Source of the DNA: Hydnum rufescens UP504 | Taxonomy: Eukaryota > Basidiomycota > Agaricomycetes > Cantharellales > Hydnaceae | NCBI GenBank assembly: GCA_014904985.1 | Contig: MU128929.1 | Location: 149,663-213,662 of the forward strand | DNA: 64,000 nt | Direction: 5' to 3' | Shown: positions 57,609-64,000 of the stretch, in pieces | Numbering within the stretch: position 1 is the stretch's first letter | Layout of the letters: each line of letters begins with the position of its first letter | Notes under the pieces: generated by a model | What the model saw: the letters and a program-made list of their open reading frames with translations, nothing else | The model's database searches: none | Told to the model about the DNA's origin: nothing | Made by a program: the position numbers and the translations under genes

Positions 57609-60600
57609 GTCCCGGAGACGGCTACGACGGTCCCGTTCATTAGTGTTGGGGACTCTTGGTGGTGCTTTACTCTCGTATTAGTGCAGTGTCTTCAATATTG
57701 CCTTGTATACGTACGATTACTCCGTGGAGATTCTGAAAAAAATTTGTTTCGGGCGTTTTGAGGCGTAATGATCATTGAGGATGGTAAGGTGCACTTCTAT
57801 TCCCGTCAATCGAGGCTACCGGATAAGCATACATCAATTTATCATGAGCTGTCGACGAGCAATTTAATTATCTTTTCAAGGCACCAGTGGGATGTCTTGA
57901 CTCCAAGGAATTTTAGACCGATACTCTATTTTCGTGTTGGCATCCCTCCGTGACGTGTTATCATCGAGAGGACAAGAAAAGGTGATTTCTCTCGATCTCA
58001 TCCAGGATAACTAGCTTCTCGATCTCGATGTATGTTGCTGTTATTTTTGGGGGTGCGGATATGTTCGGAAATCCCTCATTCATTCCAAGAGTCTGTTAGA
58101 TAATCGTATCCCGCATTAATTCAGCCCTTTAGGCCATCAATCGCAGTTACATACAGAAACCCTATATGGACCGGTTGGAAAGCCTAACCTGCATATACAA
58201 GGATCAAATACCAGCACTCTCCAGGGTCCCGCAAATAGTAAAAGCCTTGCGCCACCGGCTTCCTATAATCCTGGGGCTGGTGACGAGAAACTGTCGGTTG
58301 ACATTCGGTCACCTACCCCGTCGAGGAGATGTCTCAAGGTGTTCAGAGTCCTTGTGCTTTGGAATAGCTGGTCGCAAGGCTGTCCCTTCAAGGCATCTCT
58401 GCTTATCGTCTGCACAGCAAGCGAAGATGGGAGTTGGCGGCCCAAGCGGACCGACATGATTTGCATCCGGGACGTGAGCACACCATTGAACTCGCTGGGC
58501 TTCCCCTCTCTTCTTCTTCCTTGTAGATGGGGCCGATTGTGTCTCATGCTGTTTTCTGACCATGGCTCCATTGGAGGCCGCAATGCCACCCATTGTGGCT
58601 GGACAACTGCAGCTTATAATTGAATAGGACCTGCACTTTACATCCTTTCGATACTTGCTGGGCGAATCCCCGCTCTGCCGGGAGACTTCTTTCTCAGATG
58701 CTTCATCCCTCGACTTGGAGAGCTATGGGAACCATTTCGTCGTCAAAGTCGTTAGCCTTGCGGAAGAGTCGACAACAGAAGGGTTCAATTCAAGAGCGTC
58801 CCCACTGTCATTCATTGTAGTCCAATTGATTCCCGATTCTGGGAGGTAACAGTGAGTAGAACAATCGCCGATGCCCCGGGTCTTTTACACGCGGGTTCTA
58901 TCTTTGTGACACACGAAGGGTGAGCCACACATTACGCCCTTGCTACATTCCTTCCGTAATCTGCGAACATGTAGGTTTCATCACCCGCACGGTTCAGTTT
59001 AATGTGGTCCTTGGCAAACGTGTTCTGCGACGTACCCTCGAATAAGCCAGGAAACTATCCCAACAACGAGAAAGCGCAGCCTACCGGCGATCCATGTTCG
59101 TGATATGCCTTACCGCTCTCCAGAACTTCATGGTTCGTTCCTGTGCGTTACTATACCAAGTGCACCAGCAAAATTTAAGCACCATTTATCAGCGTGATTT
59201 TTCAGTTCCGATCGAAAAAGAATTCGCATGGATGGCTCATCGGGGGACACTTTGTACAATACGTATCTGGCGGTTACCGGTCTTCCTCTTGATAACACTT
59301 ATACCGATCTCGCCACGGTCCTGACGATCATACGGTACGTATATATGTTATGGTGGCGGTGCAGACTGTCTGCTATCTATTTTGTTTCTTAGTGTAAAGA
59401 ATGGAATAGAACGCAGTACATACAGATGCATTAATGTCATCTCCCTTAGCTAGTGGGGATGATGTGACTCCATCTTGTTTCGAATAGAACTGACCATGTT
59501 GGTTGCAGAGGGTGCATTTATGAGTGCGGACCATCAAACGGAGTGAACTCGCCCGCCCCTCTGAGAAGGGTATTCCGGCGGATGTGGAACTTGGCGTATT
59601 GGGGATGACCGTTCTGTAGCAAGGTGGAGCCCGCAATGAAAGGCGGTCTGTAGAGTCCTCGACTGGTGCCCATGCATTAGATGGCCCCAAGTCATCCAAT
59701 CGCCTCAGATGCTGGGAAATCTATGATTGGGAAAATAAATCGCTAAGTTGAATCACCCCCTGAATATTAAAGGGGGTGAGAGCAGATTTGGAAGATTGGA
59801 GAGCCTTGAATTGCTCAGATGAATACAGGCGACAACGTTAATTAACGGGAAGAATAGACTTTATCCTTGTTCTTCAACGAGCCAAATAGTGAACGAGGTT
59901 ATATTATGTAAACACCATTGGGGGACAACGACGAGAGAATTCTGGCTTAACGCTCGGCGGAGAGAGGGCAGGAAAAAGGGAAACTCTGATAGCATTTGCA
60001 TATACCAGCCAGTTTTATGACTTTCAGAATAGGAGAAAAATATATGGGTACAAAGGAGAAAAGGGTACAAAATGGCGTGAAAAATGGGGGACAAAGAAAA
60101 GTGAGGGTGGACAAGCGTGGGGAACCCGTCGTGGTTTTAGGAGACACCCACGAGTGGTCCTCCAAATACCGTAGGCGCGCTTGCTTCTGTACAAATACAG
60201 GACATTGCCCATACCGTGAATTCCGCCCATTGGATCCTAATTCCAACCAAAGCCCGTTTTATATTATTCACAGGGCATGAGAAAACCCATAAAAAAGGGT
60301 AGAATGTCCGAGTGGTGCCGGTGAGAATGGTGGGCCCGTTGGCATAGCCTTTTAGGGGTCGCGCTTGTCTCCGTCGCGCCCGGCCGTTGCCGTAATCACT
60401 CGTCGCAACACTATTATCCAGCGCTGCACTAAACTGCATGGTAAGAAGCGACTAGACCATGTCACAGCACGCTTGGTGTATTCTTGTTCACGCCCACCAG
60501 GCAAGGCATCTGGACATCCAGCAGCGCTAGAGGTTTGGAGTACTAGGTACCTGCGAAAGGATATGACTCCAAGCCGTCGACCGCTCGGATGATCTCCAGC

Positions 60601-61959
60601 CCTCTTGATAGCCATCGGTCTCAGGTAAATGGTTAGACTCCCCGGGTGTCGCTCGAAGCGATCCCAAGCCCTGTATTATGTCAGACACTCTGGAGTACTG
60701 TATGTCAGCTGTCTCTGCGACATCCTTCAGCACAGGAAGTGACTGATGCTCTTGGATTCTGAGAGCTCCCAGGCACTCCCTATGCGACCAGGGTAGTGTT
60801 GCGGAGAAGGTCCAATGAATGCAGTGATCTCTGGTGCTGAACACAGGCCCAGTTTCCTATCCTGTATACAACTGATACTCACCTCTGTCTTCTTTTGTGA
60901 CGCCGTGACTCATCTGGCGGGGCTCCTCTCTTCTCATCCCTCTGGGTGATATCTTTGGTGTGTCGATCCGTTTTCTGGCTCATCCTGCCATCGAAGAGCA
61001 CAAAATGCAACCTGAAGACTAAGTGGGCAGTGTTTTAGACAAGAATTTCATCCTTCCCGTGAATCCCCACCTGGCCGGGGAGCCTCTTCCATCTCTCATC
61101 CATCGAATCGGAGAATTATGGAAATTATTAAACCCCCAATCAGGCCGTTGATCTCGGCGTTCTGGAGTCGATGAGCAGTGTCCTGGAGCGCCTCATTCAA
61201 AAGTGTCGTTATTAACGTGCGTATTATCCCCTACAGTCATTGTCAAGCAATTGAGATCCCAACTCCAGGTCGTGATAGTAAGTGGGACAGTCGGTGCCGG
61301 CGGGGATTTTCTGCACACCGAGCACCACGTTTATGAAGAAACAAATGGGTACCTGTCTGTTGTCGTATCTGTCATCCCGATCCCGTAACTCCTCCGCGAA
61401 CGTTTCCATGTCATTTCGAAGAATCCCTCGGCTGGTGGTGCCGATTCACCCCTGCCTGCGCTGGGTGATTATACACCTTTGCGGTTCGTACCTGGGTTTC
61501 GGTATTCTCCAATACGCTAGTGAAAATCCAAGCCTGTTATCAGCCTGAGTTGCGGTTCAGATCCAAAGGGACCGCTCGACATGGAGACCTCCGATCTAGA
61601 TGTCTTCACTGGGAACTCGAGCACTTAGCCACCGACTTAGATTGGGAGTCGTAATTGCACATGTGCGTCAATATTATTCTTGTCTTGACGTGGCTATCCT
61701 CCATTATAGCATGATTATTTGCACAGCAACTTGCGATACTTCGTACTCCAAGTATTTAGGCAGTAATGGCACATCCTCTTTATAAACCGTATCCCGATCC
61801 TGCCACCGATACCTCCACTCGTATGTGTCTCTACATGCTAGCTTGCACGATTGCTGTTAATATAGATTAATCATCAACATATCTATTAACTTCGGTGATG
61901 AGGTGGGCTGCTCCCTGTGTTATTTTTGAATAGAATTGATTATGTCCTTTTCAACAGGG
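57609..61959. other. Long intergenic stretch with no gene recognised
   Basis: About 4.3 kb. Some short frames look protein-like (for example GESPLCRETSFSDASSLD near 58660 and GDTLYNTYLAVTGLPLDN near 59247), but they do not join into a known family and are interrupted. They may be remains of one or more dead genes. No terminal repeats or transposase were seen. Confidence 0.35.
59754..59778. other. Small perfect hairpin
   Basis: CACCCCCT (59754-59761), 9-nt AT-rich loop, AGGGGGTG (59771-59778). It is isolated in the gene-poor stretch and has no evident function. Confidence 0.3.
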
Positions 61960-62672
61960 GACTGTAATGAGTGAATGGAGTAGATTTTACTTTCCTGACA
62001 AATCCATCCCAACGGGATATGGACCTTGGGTCGATTGGGACGTCATCCCGTACTGTGGTATGCTGTCGCTGGCACCAAAAAGTACTATGAATCAGAACAC
62101 TGGGGCAGACGCAACTGCAGACACCATAAAGTTCAATTACAAGCTCCCAAGAGTCTGTCGTTATGTATCTGGTTCAGGCTGTTCTTCGCCCAATTTGGGA
62201 ATATTGCCTACATTTCCAACCTCATCGAAATAATCGACACTGTCCAGATCAGCCCCAGAACAAGAGTGAATGACCCTGAAAGTATTTGCCAGTAATGCAC
62301 TGACAACGAAGGCACTTCCACGTGTCTTTCCATGCTAAACAGGCCGTCCTGACTATTTCAAGAAGCCCAAATGGGAATACAACTCTATGCAGTGCTATAA
62401 TTTTTTGCGTATCCGAGATTTCCGGGACATCAGGTATGTGTTCGCTCATTCTTGAATTAATCCCCCCTTGTTTTCTCTGATCCGGGGCCATGTAGTGCGA
62501 ATGGCCCAGCTACTCTCCCGGCCGTTGATGGAGACTGGTGTGCCCCCCCGCTTCCGTGCCGGTGTAGGCCGCTTCGTTATGACCTCGATTAATGAGAACT
62601 TGGATGCTTACAGTGACGCGCATTTGCCAAGGGATGATGTCGATCTATTGGCGTGTTTAGACGGTGAGCAAT
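61960..62672 (+). pseudogene. Unidentified coding remnant
   Basis: Plus-strand pieces read MSEWSRFYFPDKSIPTGYGP, WVDWDVIPYCGMLSLAP, KKYYESEHWG, PDYFKKPKWEYNSMQ, CYNFLRIRDFRDI and, after a plausible intron (62432-62494), MAQLLSRPLMETGVPP and RFRAGVGRFVMTSINENLD. Together they look like a former or current multi-exon gene, but the family was not recognised. Part of its 3' end is duplicated at the right edge of the window. Confidence 0.35.
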
Positions 62673-62890
62673 GAGCCAGAGAGAGGATGGATGACCTTAC
62701 CTGCAATTCGAATATGTAACAGCGTATAACGATAGTGATTATCGCGGTTGGTGGCTGTCCAACTTTGCCCATGCACGCCGTATGGCCCCAGAAATTGTAC
62801 ACGGTTGCTAAGCATTGGCAGGTCAGGACATGACCATAGACTGATGGTGCAACCCACAGATATTATACCGGGGCGAGTTGATGGCGTTCC
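62607..62890. repeat. Direct duplication, left copy
   Basis: Aligns in the same orientation to 63722-64000. Shared blocks include GTCGATCTATTGGC, GAGAGGATGGA and CGCCGTATGGC, with scattered substitutions and small indels. In this copy one frame reads DDVDLLACLDGE and then YVTAYNDSDYRGWWLSNFAH, so the duplicated unit probably covered the 3' exons of the unidentified gene. Confidence 0.7.
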
Positions 62891-63721
62891 CACCATGGCC
62901 GCCTCTTCCCCAACCTCTTCCATGTCCAGTCCCTCCGTTCCCGGTATCTGTGAGAACGACACGTGAGTGGGCATGATGGTAAGACCCTGTGCGGCACGGA
63001 CTGATATGGGTGTAATGATGGGGATTTACCATCACAGGTAGGTGCAGAGGTGTAGCAATCTTCGAGCCCACCGCCATGTTTTATAGTGAGACGAAAATGA
63101 ATGCGCGTTCCTCCCCACTTTAGACGCAGACAGAAACTTCTTTGTAAGCAAATGAATAGGCCGCAGGCATCCATCCATATATGTGCGGTTGCTGGCCCCG
63201 GCCAACTCACAATGGATTCCCACGTGACTTTTCCCCAAGCTTCCCATGTTTATGACAACGGCCCGATATCAATGTGTCATCCCTGTCCTCCAGTTAAACA
63301 AAAAAAATTCACACTTAACACAAGGCCCCATCCAGCGGAAGGAGATGTGGTCTTCCCCCACTACTAGTACATGTCGTATGCAGTAGGGGTCTTCGGGCGT
63401 CCTCGCAATAACAGGCTGCACTGTGTTTATTTTTATACTGCTGAGTCGATGACGCCGGGTCGTCCATTGCCTGTGCACCTCCTTTCGAACCAGCGTTTTG
63501 GGGTCTCGCCGGTTCTCTGAGCTAGAACCATTCACTGGCTAACGGTGTTTTATAGTAATTTTATTTCTATATCTCACTTTTGGTATTTCTGAGGTGCAGA
63601 TCCTCAGTCTGACATTCATTTGATCGCCCCAAGGATGCTGGGATATTATTATGCAGTGCTGCAGTCCTAGTATCTAAGGCCATCAGTAACAGAGAGGCTC
63701 CGAAGCGCCATGCGTTACAGT
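62891..63721. other. Intergenic between the direct repeats
   Basis: No recognisable gene; only short frames on both strands. A CACGTG lies near 63222. Confidence 0.35.
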
Positions 63722-64000
63722 AATGAGACTCAGAGTGAGCCACGTTTGCCAGTGCCCCGAGACAGCGTCGATCTATTGGCATGCCTAGACGATAAGTAAT
63801 GGTCCAAAGAGAGGATGGACGGCCTGACCTGCACTTCGAATACGCGACAGCGTATGAGGATGATGATTATCGAAGTTGGTGCTGTTCGACCATGCGCCGT
63901 ATGGCTACAGAAATTGTATATCGCTAATCACTGATAGGTCACATGGCCACGATTAGATAGACTGGCGGTGCGGCGGACATATGTTATATGGGGACGAGAT
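63722..64000. repeat. Direct duplication, right copy (cut by window end)
   Basis: Second copy of 62607-62890, about 1.1 kb downstream. It is more degraded: the frame reading DSVDLLACLDD stops at once and the YVTAY segment is broken. The repeat runs into the window boundary, so its right limit is unknown. Confidence 0.7.

Noticed and set aside
58263..58600. Minus-strand frame of 108 codons as a small gene
   Set aside because: No recognisable motif and competing frames of similar length on the plus strand; left unannotated.
59861..60280. Overlapping frames near 60 kb considered as a transposon-derived protein
   Set aside because: No transposase motif, no terminal repeats, and the hydrophobic frames come from T-rich antisense sequence.

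Overview
The window is nuclear DNA from a filamentous basidiomycete, most likely an agaricomycete. Genes are dense, on both strands, and cut by many 50-80 nt introns, most with GTRNGT...AG borders. Recognisable products are eukaryotic: PIG-A, snurportin-1, SWD2, DJ-1, RecQ, an SRA-YDG protein, glutamate decarboxylase and a METTL18/HPM1-type methyltransferase. No bacterial operons, rRNA, CRISPR or convincing tRNA was seen. Assignment to a genus is not possible from reading alone.

Layout. 1-7.5 kb: a foldback repeat (295-830), an apparently intact 14-TM MFS drug/toxin exporter (2536-4531, minus) and a decayed tyrosine recombinase (6.75-7.5 kb). 8.0-13.9 kb: a large imperfect palindrome whose two 2.6 kb arms each hold a broken allantoate-permease-type MFS gene. 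14.0-16.0 kb: a compact DJ-1-family gene with 9-nt and 11-nt microexons, divergent from a small unknown membrane protein. 16.9-17.3 kb: a C-terminal fragment of the same exporter family as 2536-4531. 18.1-31.7 kb: a conserved block with a SET-domain protein, a TDT/SLAC1 anion transporter, PIG-A (minus), RecQ helicase, an SRA-YDG protein (minus, tail-to-tail with RecQ) and an HPM1-like methyltransferase. 32.2-45.9 kb: three paralogous DHA1 (polyamine/multidrug) MFS genes. Two on the minus strand are broken and the plus-strand one is the best preserved; they are interleaved with a TIR element, an orphan duplicated segment and a NACHT-domain relic. 46.3-57.6 kb: a second conserved block with SWD2 and a JmjC protein sharing a 118-bp divergent promoter, then snurportin-1 and glutamate decarboxylase. 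57.6-64 kb: mostly featureless, with unidentified coding remnants and a direct duplication at the right edge.

How it fits together: two housekeeping/chromatin blocks alternate with accessory tracts dominated by duplicated and decaying membrane transporters. Chromatin functions are over-represented for a random window (SET, SRA-YDG, SWD2, JmjC, plus RecQ), but nothing shows that they are co-regulated apart from the shared SWD2/JmjC promoter. Several conserved genes (RecQ, HPM1, snurportin, JmjC tail) show single-nucleotide frame changes in otherwise clean reading frames. These may be residual assembly indels rather than real lesions, and gene-integrity calls should be read with that in mind.
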